Shown here: positions 25,085-33,847 of the stretch, in pieces
How the letters are laid out: each line of letters starts with the position of its first letter
Position numbering within the stretch: the stretch's first letter is position 1
Assembly: GCA_016936455.1 (NCBI GenBank)
Contig: JAFGXV010000014.1
Span: 1-59,157, forward strand
DNA from: Desulfuromonadaceae bacterium
Lineage (GTDB): Bacteria; Desulfobacterota; Desulfuromonadia; Desulfuromonadales; Desulfuromonadaceae
Direction of reading: 5' to 3'
Length of the DNA stretch: 59,157 bases
Made by a program: the position numbers and the translations under genes
Notes under the pieces: model-generated
Database searches by the model: none
What the model saw: the letters and a program-made list of their open reading frames with translations, nothing else
What the model was told of the DNA's origin: nothing

Positions 25085-26305
25085 ATGCCCACTCTGTCCC
25101 CCCCCCCGATCCTGTCTGTTTCCGAGCTATCCGAGTTGATCCGCGAACTGGTGGAGGATAATCTGGTTTCGGTCCGGGTCCGCGGTGAACTCACCAATCT
25201 CTCACAGCCGGCATCCGGCCACTGGTATTTCACCCTCAAAGACCGGCGCAGCCAGCTGCGCAGCCTCATGTTCCGCATGGCCAACCGGCGCGTTGCGTTT
25301 CGCCCGCAAAACGGTCAGCAACTCATCTGCAGCGGTCGCATTTCCCTTTATTGCGAACGCGGCGACCTGCAACTGATCGTTGAAGAAATGGAGCCGGAAG
25401 GGCTCGGCAGCCTGCAACTGGCTTTCGAACAGCTGAAGCAACAGCTGGCCGACGAAGGGCTGTTCAGTCCGGCACACAAGAAGCCGCTGCCGCCCCATCC
25501 GCAGACCATCGGCCTGATCACCTCAGCCAGCGGCGCCGCCGTACACGACCTGCTTTCCGTGCTGCAACGGCGCGCCTCGGGCCTGCGCATTCTGCTGTTT
25601 CCGGTATCGGTTCAGGGCAGCGATGCTCCCCGCGAAATCTGCCAGGCGCTGTCGGCCTTCAACCGCCATCATCAGGCCGATGTCCTGATTGTCGGTCGCG
25701 GCGGTGGCTCGCTGGAGGACCTGCAGGCCTTCAACACGGAAGCGGTGGCCCGGGCGATTTTTTCCTCCCAAATTCCGGTGATCAGCGCCGTCGGTCATGA
25801 AACCGATTTCACCATTGCCGATTTTGTCGCCGACCTGCGCGCCCCCACCCCCAGTGCCGCAGCGGAACTGGTGGTCAAAAACCGGCTCGATGTCGAGCAG
25901 CACCTTGACCAGCTGAATCTGCGCCTCTGGCGGGCGATGGAACAGCAGCGACAGCAGATGGCCAGTCGACTCGCAGGGCTGGAACGCCGTCTGCAGCATC
26001 CGCGCCAGCAGCTGCAATGGAAGCGGTCACAACTGCAGGCTGCCGAGCACCGACTGCTCAGCGCGTTGAGCCATCAGATAACAGACTGTCAACACCGCCT
26101 GGCCCTGAGCTGCGAACGACTCGAAGCGGTGTCTCCGCTGAAAACCCTGCGGCGCGGTTACGCCCTGATCGAGCGCCTTGCACCCCAACCGCAACGCATC
26201 CAGCAGGCCTGTATGCTCCGCGCCGGTGACCGCCTGGCCATCCGCTTCCAGGATGGCCAGGTCACCGCCACCGTCGAGCCGGAACTGGAGCCTTCTCGCT
26301 CTTGA
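25085..26305 (+). CDS. xseA: Exodeoxyribonuclease VII large subunit
   Basis: The protein has 406 residues from MPTLSPPPILSVSELSELI, preferred over the in-frame extension into the previous gene. It has an OB-fold domain with SGHWYFTLKD (about 38-47) and a catalytic domain with TSASGAAVHDLL, GRGGGSLEDL and ISAVGHETDFTIADFVAD. A Gln/Leu-rich coiled coil and the terminal LRRGYAL motif follow. It degrades single-stranded DNA with XseB. The usual length is about 400-450. Confidence 0.93.
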   Translation: MPTLSPPPILSVSELSELIRELVEDNLVSVRVRGELTNLSQPASGHWYFTLKDRRSQLRSLMFRMANRRVAFRPQNGQQLICSGRISLYCERGDLQLIVEEMEPEGLGSLQLAFEQLKQQLADEGLFSPAHKKPLPPHPQTIGLITSASGAAVHDLLSVLQRRASGLRILLFPVSVQGSDAPREICQALSAFNRHHQADVLIVGRGGGSLEDLQAFNTEAVARAIFSSQIPVISAVGHETDFTIADFVADLRAPTPSAAAELVVKNRLDVEQHLDQLNLRLWRAMEQQRQQMASRLAGLERRLQHPRQQLQWKRSQLQAAEHRLLSALSHQITDCQHRLALSCERLEAVSPLKTLRRGYALIERLAPQPQRIQQACMLRAGDRLAIRFQDGQVTATVEPELEPSRS

Positions 26306-26331
26306 CTCTTTCTCCCAAAAGCTGGCATAAT
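26302..26331 (+). promoter_or_regulatory. Weak promoter candidate before xseB
   Basis: TTGACT, 18 nt, CATAAT, overlapping the xseA stop and 56 nt before xseB. It could give xseB-ispA-dxs a start of its own. Confidence 0.35.
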
Positions 26332-26386
26332 TGCCCTCTTTGGCAACCCGAGGATTCCCACGGCGCAACATCTCCGGAGAAAGAAC

Positions 26387-26629
26387 ATGGCAAAAGGCTC
26401 CAGTTTCGAACAGGCTCTTGAGCAGCTCGAAGAATGTGTCCGGCAACTGGAAACGCCTGATGTGCCCATCGAAGAGGCGCTGAAACTGTACGAGACCGGG
26501 GTCAAGGCGGCGACACGCTGCCGCAAGGCCCTGACCAGCATTGAAACCAAACTTGAGCGTTTGACCCTCGATCAGGACAATCAGCCGAGCACCGTCCCCC
26601 TTGACCTGACAGGTTCCGTCCATGAATGA
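26387..26629 (+). CDS. xseB: Exodeoxyribonuclease VII small subunit
   Basis: The protein has 80 residues: SSFEQALEQLEECVRQLET, then PIEEALKLYETGVKAATRC, the conserved two-helix pattern of XseB. It is the partner of XseA encoded 81 nt upstream and overlaps ispA by 8 nt. The xseB-ispA-dxs order is widespread. Confidence 0.93.
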   Translation: MAKGSSFEQALEQLEECVRQLETPDVPIEEALKLYETGVKAATRCRKALTSIETKLERLTLDQDNQPSTVPLDLTGSVHE

Positions 26630-27509
26630 GTTAAAAGCCTACCTGGAGTGGCAACGTCAATGGGTGGACACGGCGCTGAAAGGCGTCCTGCCCGACCCAG
26701 CCAAGCGCCCCCGGATTCTTCATGAGGCCATGCATTACTCGGTATTTGCCGGGGGCAAGCGAATCCGCCCCATCCTGATGATCGCCGCCTGCGAAGCCGT
26801 TGGTGGCCAGCGTGAGACGGTCATTCAGACGGCCTGCGCCCTGGAGATGATTCACACCTACTCCCTGATCCACGACGATCTGCCCGCCATGGATGACGAT
26901 GATTTCCGCCGCGGTGTGCCGACCAACCACAAGGTCTATGGCGAAGCAACAGCCATTCTGGCCGGAGACGCCCTGCTGACCCAGGCTTTCGTTCTGCTAT
27001 CGACACCGCAACCGGGCATTGATGCGCGGCTGCAGCAGCGCATCAGCCAGCTGATAGCCGTAGCGGCCGGGGCGGCCGGCATGGTAGGCGGCCAGGTGGT
27101 CGATATGGAAGCCGAAGGCAAAAACAGTGATCTGGAGACGGTCAATTACATCCACCGCCACAAAACCGGCGCCCTGATTCTGGCTTCCCTGCAGGCAGGC
27201 GCCCTGCTGGGAGGAGCCGATGAGGCAACGTTCCAGCGTCTGACACAGTTCGGCGAAAACGCCGGGCTGGCATTTCAGATTGCCGACGACCTGCTGGACA
27301 TCGAGGGCAATCAGGAAGAACTGGGTAAGGATATCGGCAGCGACCAGGCTCGCGGCAAAGCAACGTACCCAGCCGTCCTCGGCATTGAGGAATCGCGTCG
27401 GCAGGCGGATCAACTTCATCGCCAGGCGCTGGACTGTCTCGCCCCTCTGGGTGACAAGGCACAGGCCCTGCGCGCGATCTCGGCCTACATCATTCAACGC
27501 ACCCATTGA
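26622..27509 (+). CDS. ispA: Polyprenyl (farnesyl) diphosphate synthase
   Basis: The protein has 295 residues. The first Asp-rich motif is DDLPAMDDDD (85-94) and the second is DDLLD (222-226). KRIRP (46-50) binds the substrate diphosphate, and GGQVVDM is the expected helix. It condenses IPP with DMAPP/GPP in the cytoplasm, supplying quinone and undecaprenyl chains. The small residues before the first motif (THTYSLIHDDL type) fit FPP chain length. It is followed by dxs after 32 nt. Confidence 0.93.
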   Translation: MNELKAYLEWQRQWVDTALKGVLPDPAKRPRILHEAMHYSVFAGGKRIRPILMIAACEAVGGQRETVIQTACALEMIHTYSLIHDDLPAMDDDDFRRGVPTNHKVYGEATAILAGDALLTQAFVLLSTPQPGIDARLQQRISQLIAVAAGAAGMVGGQVVDMEAEGKNSDLETVNYIHRHKTGALILASLQAGALLGGADEATFQRLTQFGENAGLAFQIADDLLDIEGNQEELGKDIGSDQARGKATYPAVLGIEESRRQADQLHRQALDCLAPLGDKAQALRAISAYIIQRTH

Positions 27510-27541
27510 TCGCGTATGGGTCTTTACCTGCAGAATCCGTC

Positions 27542-29428
27542 ATGAACGCTCTTCTGAAAACACTGTCCGGCCCCCAGGATCTGAAAAATCTGGACAGTGA
27601 ACAGCTGCAACAGCTGGCGCAGGAACTGCGCGAGCAGATTATCGACACGGTCTCCCATACCGGCGGTCACCTGGCCAGCTCCCTTGGCGTCATCGAACTG
27701 ACCCTGGCGCTGCACACCGTGTTCAATTCTCCGACCGATAAAATCGTGTGGGACGTCGGCCACCAGGCCTACGCGCACAAGCTGCTGACCGGCCGCCTTG
27801 AGCGGTTCGGCAGCCTGCGGCAGCTGGACGGCGTCAGCGGCTTTCCCAAACGCCAGGAGAGTCCTCACGACTGTTTCGATGTCGGACACTCGAGCACTTC
27901 GATTTCCGCCGCACTGGGCATGGCAATCGGCCGTGACTGCCAGAAAAAAAGCAACAAGGTGGTAGCCGTCATCGGGGATGGCTCCCTGACAGCCGGACTG
28001 GCATTCGAAGCGCTGAATCACGCCGGCCACCTCGACCGCGATCTGATTATCGTGCTCAACGACAATGAGATGTCGATCTCGCCCAACGTTGGTGCCCTGT
28101 CATCCTTTCTCAGCCGCAAGATGACCTCGCGCCTGTTCATTCAGTTCAAACGCGAGACGGAGAATTTCCTCAACAGCATCCCCCGCTTCGGCAAGGACCT
28201 GGTCCAACTGGCCAAGCGGACGGAAGATTCCTTCAAGGGATTCGTCACCCCGGGCATGCTGTTTGAAGCTTTTGGCATTGACTACGTAGGCCCCATCAAC
28301 GGTCACCAGCTGGACGAGCTGATTGAGACGTTGCAGAATGTCAGCGCGCTGCAGGGACCAACCCTGGTCCATGTCATCACGCGCAAGGGCAAAGGCTATC
28401 CGCCGGCGGAAAACCAGCCGTCTCAGTTTCACGGCGTCGGCCCTTTTGATAAAAGTACTGGCCGCGTCCACAAGCCTGCCAACAACCGGCCAAGCTATAC
28501 AGACATTTTTGGTGATTATCTGTGCCAGCTGGCGCGACAGGACCAGCGCTTGGTGGCGATCACGGCGGCCATGTGTACCGGCACCGGACTGGTCGAGTTC
28601 GCCAAGCGCTATCCGGAACGCTTTTTCGATGTCGGCATCGCCGAGCAGCACGCCGTCACCTGCGCCGCGGGCATGGCCTGTGAAGGTCTGCGTCCGGTTG
28701 TCGCCATTTACTCGACCTTCCTCCAGCGCGCCTATGACAACCTGCTGCACGATGTCGGGCTCCAGCGGCTTCCGGTCACCTTTGCCCTCGATCGCGGCGG
28801 ACTGGTCGGAGCCGACGGTCCCACGCATCATGGTGTTTTCGACTTCAGCTACCTGCGCCACATTCCCAACCTGACGGTGGCCGCGCCACGCGACGAAATT
28901 GAACTCAAGCGCATCATGCTCACGGCCAGCCAAATGGAAGGCCCCTTTGCCTACCGTTACCCGCGTGGCAACGCACTGGGACTGGACGAACCGGAAACCC
29001 TCGCACCTCTCGCCATCGGCCGCGGTGATCTGCTGCGTCCGGGTACCCAGGCCACACTCTTCGGCCTGGGTACCTGCGTTCAGACCGCACTGCAGGCTGC
29101 CGAAAAGCTGGCGGCGGAAGGATTCGACATCGGTGTCATCGATGCGCGTTTCCTCAAGCCCCTCGATGAAACGTTGATTCTGCAGCAGGCCGGACAGAAT
29201 CGACCTCTCATCACACTTGAGGAAAATGTGCTGGCGGGGGGATTCGGCAGCGCCATCATGGAACTGCTGGAGCAAAACGGCCTCTACCCGCGCATCCTGA
29301 GGCTGGGGCTACCCGACCAGTTCATTGAGCAGGGCTCGCAACAGGAACTACTGCAGCGTTACGAACTGGATGTGGACGGCCTGTGCCGCCGCATCAGACG
29401 ATTTCTGTCATCTTCTTGCCCCCACTGA
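27542..29428 (+). CDS. dxs: 1-deoxy-D-xylulose-5-phosphate synthase
   Basis: The protein has 628 residues from [10 protein letters not shown]. An in-frame start 12 codons upstream overlaps ispA and is less likely. The proton-relay His is in [10 protein letters not shown] (His43). The thiamine diphosphate motif is GDGSLTAG...[11 protein letters not shown]. The transketolase-like middle domain is at about 315-480 ([27 protein letters not shown]), and the C-terminal domain is present. It is the first and rate-limiting step of the MEP isoprenoid pathway. Confidence 0.95.
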   Translation: MNALLKTLSGPQDLKNLDSEQLQQLAQELREQIIDTVSHTGGHLASSLGVIELTLALHTVFNSPTDKIVWDVGHQAYAHKLLTGRLERFGSLRQLDGVSGFPKRQESPHDCFDVGHSSTSISAALGMAIGRDCQKKSNKVVAVIGDGSLTAGLAFEALNHAGHLDRDLIIVLNDNEMSISPNVGALSSFLSRKMTSRLFIQFKRETENFLNSIPRFGKDLVQLAKRTEDSFKGFVTPGMLFEAFGIDYVGPINGHQLDELIETLQNVSALQGPTLVHVITRKGKGYPPAENQPSQFHGVGPFDKSTGRVHKPANNRPSYTDIFGDYLCQLARQDQRLVAITAAMCTGTGLVEFAKRYPERFFDVGIAEQHAVTCAAGMACEGLRPVVAIYSTFLQRAYDNLLHDVGLQRLPVTFALDRGGLVGADGPTHHGVFDFSYLRHIPNLTVAAPRDEIELKRIMLTASQMEGPFAYRYPRGNALGLDEPETLAPLAIGRGDLLRPGTQATLFGLGTCVQTALQAAEKLAAEGFDIGVIDARFLKPLDETLILQQAGQNRPLITLEENVLAGGFGSAIMELLEQNGLYPRILRLGLPDQFIEQGSQQELLQRYELDVDGLCRRIRRFLSSSCPH

Positions 29429-29442
29429 TATGAGAGTTTTTC

Positions 29443-30300
29443 ATGGTCAATCAAACCTGCCAGACCCTACGCGTTCTTAAAGAAATTCCGCCGCCGCGCG
29501 GCCTGTCCCAGGAGGTGATCCGGGTTGTCACGGACGAGCGGGTTGACCTGGTCGACCTGGTCAATGTCATCAACAAGAGCCCGGCGATCGCGGCCAAAAT
29601 CCTGCGCTGTGCCAACTCGGCCTACTACGGCCAGCGACGGGAAATCTCGACGGTCCGCGAGGCAGTCATCCGCGTTCTCGGTCTCGGCATCACGCGCAGC
29701 CTGTCTCTGGCCATCGCCCTGTCGAGCAATTTCGACCCGGAAAAGGTGATCGGGTTTGACGAAAAACGCTACTGGTTCAACGCCGTGACCTCGGCCGTCA
29801 TTGCCCAGGAACTGTGCTACGTGCTGAGCGTCCGCGAGAAACCCGCTCCAGCCGTCGCCTACACCGCTGGTCTGATTCACAACATCGGCCTTCAAGCGTT
29901 GATTCACTGTTTCCCGCAGCAGATGCAGACCGTGTTTGCCAACAGCGAAGGCACACTGGCGGAAAGGATTCGCGGCGCCATCGGTCTGGATCATCACCAG
30001 GCCTCCTTCATCCTGGCGGAGAACTGGGGCCTGCCCGAAATCATCTGCCACGCCCTGGTCTGGGGCGACAACACACCGGAAGAAGATCCGACAGCCAGCC
30101 AGGTCCTGGCCACCATCACGCGCCTGAGCTCCGGGATTGCCGATGAACTGTACACCAAGCGGCGCTGCGACCTGCGCGACTGTCCGGTTCAGACAACACT
30201 GGTAGCACCGGACCAGGTCCTGAAAATTGCGCACGACATCGAGCTGCAACTGGACAGTCTGCTCGAAATGGCCCAGTTGATTTCCCGGGGTAGTGAATAA
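29443..30300 (+). CDS. HDOD-domain protein
   Basis: The protein has 285 residues with an HDOD domain from about 10 to 215: LVDLVNVINKSPAIAAKILRCANSAYYG, with the typical REAVIRVLGLG and SLSLAIALS helices. A relic HD is in GLIHNIGLQALIH, and IGLDHHQASFILAENWGLP follows. HDOD proteins act as signalling scaffolds in chemotaxis, cyclic-di-GMP or stress networks. The metal site is incomplete here, as usual. The stop overlaps the following gene (TAATG), so the two products probably work together. Confidence 0.88.
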   Translation: MVNQTCQTLRVLKEIPPPRGLSQEVIRVVTDERVDLVDLVNVINKSPAIAAKILRCANSAYYGQRREISTVREAVIRVLGLGITRSLSLAIALSSNFDPEKVIGFDEKRYWFNAVTSAVIAQELCYVLSVREKPAPAVAYTAGLIHNIGLQALIHCFPQQMQTVFANSEGTLAERIRGAIGLDHHQASFILAENWGLPEIICHALVWGDNTPEEDPTASQVLATITRLSSGIADELYTKRRCDLRDCPVQTTLVAPDQVLKIAHDIELQLDSLLEMAQLISRGSE

Positions 30301-30836
30301 TGACCAAGCCATCTTTTCCCTGCACCACCTCGGTTGTTGAGCTGTCGACAGCATTTGACGATCTGCTTTTTTCCTTGTCAGCGCTGCAGCGTCTGGGAGA
30401 GCTGGCGGTCTACGATCTGGACAAAGCAGCCTACCTGCAGCAGTTTCTCGCCATTGCGCATGATGTCTTCAGTGCATCAACCTCGCTCATCTATCGAGTG
30501 GAACAGGATGAAGAGGCCGGATTAAACGAGGTCATGGCTCTTGATGGTCAGCAACCGCTGCACTGGCGCTCCCCCACCAGCACCGAAGCGACATACCTGC
30601 AGCTGACGCGGGAAGCGCTCCCGTCAAGGATTGAAACAGCGGGCCACATGCACGAATTCCGCTCTGACCAGTTCCCGTGCGATCTGATCAGCGCGGCGCT
30701 GTTCAGTGAAAAAAAGCTGATCGGTATTCTCATGGTCCAGCACCCGCTGACGGTTCCCTTCAACCTGTGGGAACAGCGTCTTATCCGGCTGTTCTGCCTG
30801 TTTGCCGGACAGCAGTTGGCACTGTGTGCCGAGTAA
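30300..30836 (+). CDS. GAF-like domain protein, partner of the HDOD protein
   Basis: The protein has 178 residues without membrane segments or signal. The predicted layout is an N-terminal helix (SALQRLGELAVYDLDKAAYLQQFLAIA), beta-rich middle (STSLIYRVEQDEEAG), then CDLISAALFSEKKLIGILMV and a final helix (WEQRLIRLFCLFAGQQLALC). The pattern is that of a GAF sensor domain. No ligand residues can be named. It is coupled to the HDOD gene and ends at a strong terminator. Function unknown. Confidence 0.6.
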   Translation: MTKPSFPCTTSVVELSTAFDDLLFSLSALQRLGELAVYDLDKAAYLQQFLAIAHDVFSASTSLIYRVEQDEEAGLNEVMALDGQQPLHWRSPTSTEATYLQLTREALPSRIETAGHMHEFRSDQFPCDLISAALFSEKKLIGILMVQHPLTVPFNLWEQRLIRLFCLFAGQQLALCAE

Positions 30837-30844
30837 TGGCCAAC

Positions 30845-30881
30845 AAAAAAAACGCCGTGCTGAGGCACGGCGTTTTTTTTT
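30845..30881. terminator. Bidirectional terminator between the GAF-like gene and fbp
   Basis: AACGCCGTGC (30851-30860), 4-nt loop TGAG, GCACGGCGTT (30865-30874). The stem is flanked by an A-run on the left and a T-run on the right, so it ends both convergent transcripts. Confidence 0.92.
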
Positions 30882-30898
30882 CTGCGTCTTTTTGACCG

Positions 30899-31843
30899 CT
30901 AATCCAGCGTAGCAATCAGCGCTTCCGCCCGCGCCACATCTTCTTTGCAGCCAATGAAGATGGGAGAGCAGTCGTCGATATTCTCCGGCTCGACATCCAG
31001 AATCGGACCGCGACCGTTAGACGCGGCCCCGCCGGCCTGCTCGACCAGAAAGGCCATGGGGTTGAGTTCGTAGAGCAGGCGTAACTTACCCTGGGGTCGA
31101 TTCTGCAGGTGAGGATAGAGGAACACGCCCTTGCCTTTGATCAACACCTGATTGATATCCGGCACAAACCCCCCGCTGTAACGCAGTTTGTAGCCTCTCT
31201 CTTCCAGGGAGCGGACGAAAGCCTCAGTCCCCGCGGTATAAAGATTGCGCTGACCACCGGGGGAGTAAATCCCGCTGCCGCCATCAATGCGCACATTCTC
31301 CTGCACCAGGCTGTATTCCATCAGCTGGTTCATGGCAAACTCGTGCACACCTTCACCCGTCGAATACATCAGGGTGGTCCGCGGTCCGTAAAGAATGTAC
31401 ATGGCCGCCACCTGATTGCGCCCTTTCTGCAGCAGATTATCGCCTTCGTAAATCGAGATAATCGTCCCTACCGCCAGATTCACATCAACCAGCGAAGAAC
31501 CGTCCAGCGGGTCATAGGCCACCGAGTAACTGGGGCCTTCCTGCTCAGGGGTAAAGCGCAGGATATCACCGCTTTCCTCCGATACAACCGATGCCACCAC
31601 CCCGGAATACTTCAGCCGCTTTTCCAGAATGCGATCGGCCAGCACATCCAACTGCAGCTGCTGCTCGCCGTAGAGATTCGACGTCCCCGCCACCCCCAGA
31701 TCTCCGGTACGAATCGAATTGATAATGTACTTGGATGCCTCGGCGATCTCGCAAATCAGGCGCGTCAGGTTACGATCAACCGCCTTCTCGCGCAGATGAC
31801 GGCGCAAATCAACCTGAAATTTCGTCTTTCCCCGTTCAGCCAT
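30899..31843 (-). CDS. fbp: Class I fructose-1,6-bisphosphatase
   Basis: The protein has 314 residues. The metal-binding motif is SVAYDPLDGSSLVDVN, with VVSEESGDI before it. The later substrate-site sequences are YSTGEGVHEF, YSPGGQRNLY, YKLRYSGGFVPDINQVL and GKLRLLYELNPMAFL. It dephosphorylates fructose-1,6-bisphosphate in gluconeogenesis, as expected in an organism living on acetate or other small acids. AGGAG lies about 10 nt before the ATG. Confidence 0.95.
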   Translation of the reverse strand: MAERGKTKFQVDLRRHLREKAVDRNLTRLICEIAEASKYIINSIRTGDLGVAGTSNLYGEQQLQLDVLADRILEKRLKYSGVVASVVSEESGDILRFTPEQEGPSYSVAYDPLDGSSLVDVNLAVGTIISIYEGDNLLQKGRNQVAAMYILYGPRTTLMYSTGEGVHEFAMNQLMEYSLVQENVRIDGGSGIYSPGGQRNLYTAGTEAFVRSLEERGYKLRYSGGFVPDINQVLIKGKGVFLYPHLQNRPQGKLRLLYELNPMAFLVEQAGGAASNGRGPILDVEPENIDDCSPIFIGCKEDVARAEALIATLD

Positions 31844-31898
31844 AGACTTTTCTCTCCTAGATTACGGTTCACATCTCCAAAACATTCCGGGTAACACG

Positions 31899-32681
31899 TT
31901 ACAGACCCGGATCAATCCGAGTCGAACAGAGCCCCTTTTCACAGCAGAATTGGGTGGCCGCCACGACGGCCAGAGGGATGGTCAGAAATTGAACCAGCGG
32001 AATCATCAGAATACACAGAACCGCCACCCCAAACCCCAGAGACCGCCAGCGATGGGCCGCAACAAAACGACGCTGATCGGCAAAACGCAGCCGCTTGCGC
32101 CCGAAAACAAAACCCGTGTACTCCACCACCAAAAAATAAAGGGTCAACAGCACCGAGCACACCGCATAAACCGGTGGCCCGACAACCGGAATAAAACTCA
32201 ACACCACTAACAGCAGCATCAAAACAATAAAGATGGACATCTTGCGGATTTCGTCCAGTACAATCCGGCCAGCATCCTTCAGCAGACGTCCCAGGGAGAA
32301 TTTTTCCTCCCCCAGCGCTGCACCCGTAAGCAACTGCTCCGTTTTTTCCGACAGGGCCTCGTTAAAGGGTGAAGCGATCAGGTTGCCAACCACCGTAAAA
32401 GCAAAGAAAACAAAAATCGCCGTGATCAGGGCCGCCAGAGCCTTCACCAGCCAGGCCAGAGCCTGCCACCACCAGCCATCCTGCGGATGAATATAGTCAC
32501 CCACCAGATGAGCGAAGAGATCGCTGCCCCAGTAGAGGGCCACAGCGAAAACCACCACATTGATCACAAAAGGAATCAAGGCATAACGCAACAGCCGGGC
32601 GTGCGCAGTGACAAATTTCCACGCGTTCCACAGAGAGAAAAAACCGCTTAAAAAATCGGTTGCCATGCTTTTCACGACCAT
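31899..32681 (-). CDS. EI24/CysZ-like membrane protein
   Basis: The protein has 260 residues from the ATG at 32681 (MVVKSMATDFLSGFFS), which has AAGGAT at good spacing. Longer and shorter starts (32735, 32666) are less well placed. The EI24-domain signature is FTVVGNLIASPFNEALSEKTEQLL, and there are four to five membrane spans. CysZ of E. coli carries sulfate, but many relatives are not tied to sulfur assimilation, and no cysteine genes are nearby. The role is unassigned. Confidence 0.75.
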   Translation of the reverse strand: MVVKSMATDFLSGFFSLWNAWKFVTAHARLLRYALIPFVINVVVFAVALYWGSDLFAHLVGDYIHPQDGWWWQALAWLVKALAALITAIFVFFAFTVVGNLIASPFNEALSEKTEQLLTGAALGEEKFSLGRLLKDAGRIVLDEIRKMSIFIVLMLLLVVLSFIPVVGPPVYAVCSVLLTLYFLVVEYTGFVFGRKRLRFADQRRFVAAHRWRSLGFGVAVLCILMIPLVQFLTIPLAVVAATQFCCEKGLCSTRIDPGL

Positions 32682-32846
32682 AAGATCCTTATAACCTGCT
32701 GGTGAAAGACTCAATAAGAAAACGAAATCAAACAAAAGTCAGACGGTACTCTAACACAAAAACACCGACCCTCAAGAAAAAGTCCCCTGCGGTCGGGCTT
32801 GGCCATCCATCACAAAATCCGATAAATCGAGCACTAAAGATCAATC

Positions 32847-32875
32847 TTGTCAATATTCAATTTTTGAAATACATT
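32847..32875 (+). promoter_or_regulatory. Promoter candidate for the FmdB-type gene
   Basis: TTGTCA, 17 nt, TACATT, ending 22 nt before the ATG at 32898. An AAAGGAG ribosome binding site lies between. Confidence 0.5.
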
Positions 32876-32897
32876 CAGGCCAGAAAGGAGACATCCC

Positions 32898-33080
32898 ATG
32901 CCCATTTTTGAATACCGCTGCCCACACTGCGGCAAAGTAACAGAAAAAATCAGCCGCTGCAGTGAACAGCAGATCGACTGTCCCGTCTGCGGCGGCAAAG
33001 CCCAACGCGTTCTCTCCGTTTTTTCCAGCCACAGCAGCAGCTCCGTCCGTGGGGTGCAATCCCATTCAGGCTGTGGCTGA
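32898..33080 (+). CDS. FmdB-type zinc-ribbon protein
   Basis: The protein has 60 residues. It starts MPIFEYRCPHCGKVTEKI and has a second Cys pair in CPVCGGKA. Together these form the CxxC...CxxC zinc ribbon of the FmdB family, including the conserved 'P.FEYRC..CG' opening. A Ser-rich tail ends in HSGCG. The molecular role of the family is unclear (a regulatory link to formamidase in one species). It stands alone between two minus-strand operons. Confidence 0.85.
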   Translation: MPIFEYRCPHCGKVTEKISRCSEQQIDCPVCGGKAQRVLSVFSSHSSSSVRGVQSHSGCG

Positions 33081-33090
33081 GGCTAATCCG

Positions 33091-33110
33091 GCGAACGCGT
33101 GACCGTTCGC
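33091..33110 (+). terminator. Possible weak terminator after the FmdB-type gene
   Basis: GCGAACG, 6-nt loop, CGTTCGC, about 10 nt past the stop. There is no T-run behind it, so function is uncertain. Confidence 0.3.
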
Positions 33111-33115
33111 AGAAA

Positions 33116-33847
33116 TTACCCGGAAACTGAGTGGGGCAAGCCCCTGCCGAGTCCGGGGACTCCTGACGGTTCTGAAAGAATGAGTCTGCCATCATCCAGA
33201 TGCAGATGGTGCTCAAAGGACGTATAAACCCGTGGATCATGGGTGGCCACCAGCAGGGTCAACTGTTGCTGGTGCGCCAGTCCACGCAGCAACGCCAGAA
33301 CAGCCTGGGCGCTCTGTGCATCCAGATTGGCCGTTGGTTCATCCGCAAGAACAAGGCTTGGACGATGAATAAGAGCCCGCGCCACTGAGGCACGTTGTTT
33401 TTCCCCGCCTGAAAGTTCGGCGGGATAAGCCTGATAGCGTGCCACCAGGCCCAATTGCTCAATCACCTCACAAACTCTCTTCAGTCGTTCCCGGCGCGAC
33501 ATACCAGCCAGCACGAGCGGCAATTCAACATTCTCCTGCAGTGTCAGCTCTGGCAGCAGTGCATTGTCCTGAAAAACAAACCCCACTTGACGGCGACGGA
33601 ATTCGCAGGCCTGACGCTCGCTGAAGGCGGAAAGGCGCTGTTGACCGATTGTAATCTGGCCAGCCGTTGGCCGATCAAGAGCACCGAGCAGGTTGAGAAG
33701 AGTCGTTTTTCCCGAGCCACTCGGGCCGATCAGCGCCACCTGCTCTCCCAACGCGAGGTCCAATGTGATATCGGTCAGTGCCCGCACCTCTGTGCGACCA
33801 CTGCCAAACCAGCGGCTAACGCCTTCAAGCCGTAACAACGGGGACAT
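33116..33847 (-). CDS. LolD/MacB-type ABC transporter ATPase
   Basis: The protein has 243 residues from MSPLLRLEGVSRWFGSG at 33847; a longer in-frame reading runs through the permease gene and is rejected. Walker A is GPSGSGKTT, the Q-loop is VGFVFQDNALLPELT, the signature is LSGGEKQRASVARAL, and Walker B is LVLADEPTANLD. The H-loop is VATHD. The LolD/MacB class drives mechanotransmission by FtsX-fold permeases, not classic import. It overlaps the permease stop as TGATG and is the last gene of a four-gene operon. Confidence 0.88.
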   Translation of the reverse strand: MSPLLRLEGVSRWFGSGRTEVRALTDITLDLALGEQVALIGPSGSGKTTLLNLLGALDRPTAGQITIGQQRLSAFSERQACEFRRRQVGFVFQDNALLPELTLQENVELPLVLAGMSRRERLKRVCEVIEQLGLVARYQAYPAELSGGEKQRASVARALIHRPSLVLADEPTANLDAQSAQAVLALLRGLAHQQQLTLLVATHDPRVYTSFEHHLHLDDGRLILSEPSGVPGLGRGLPHSVSG

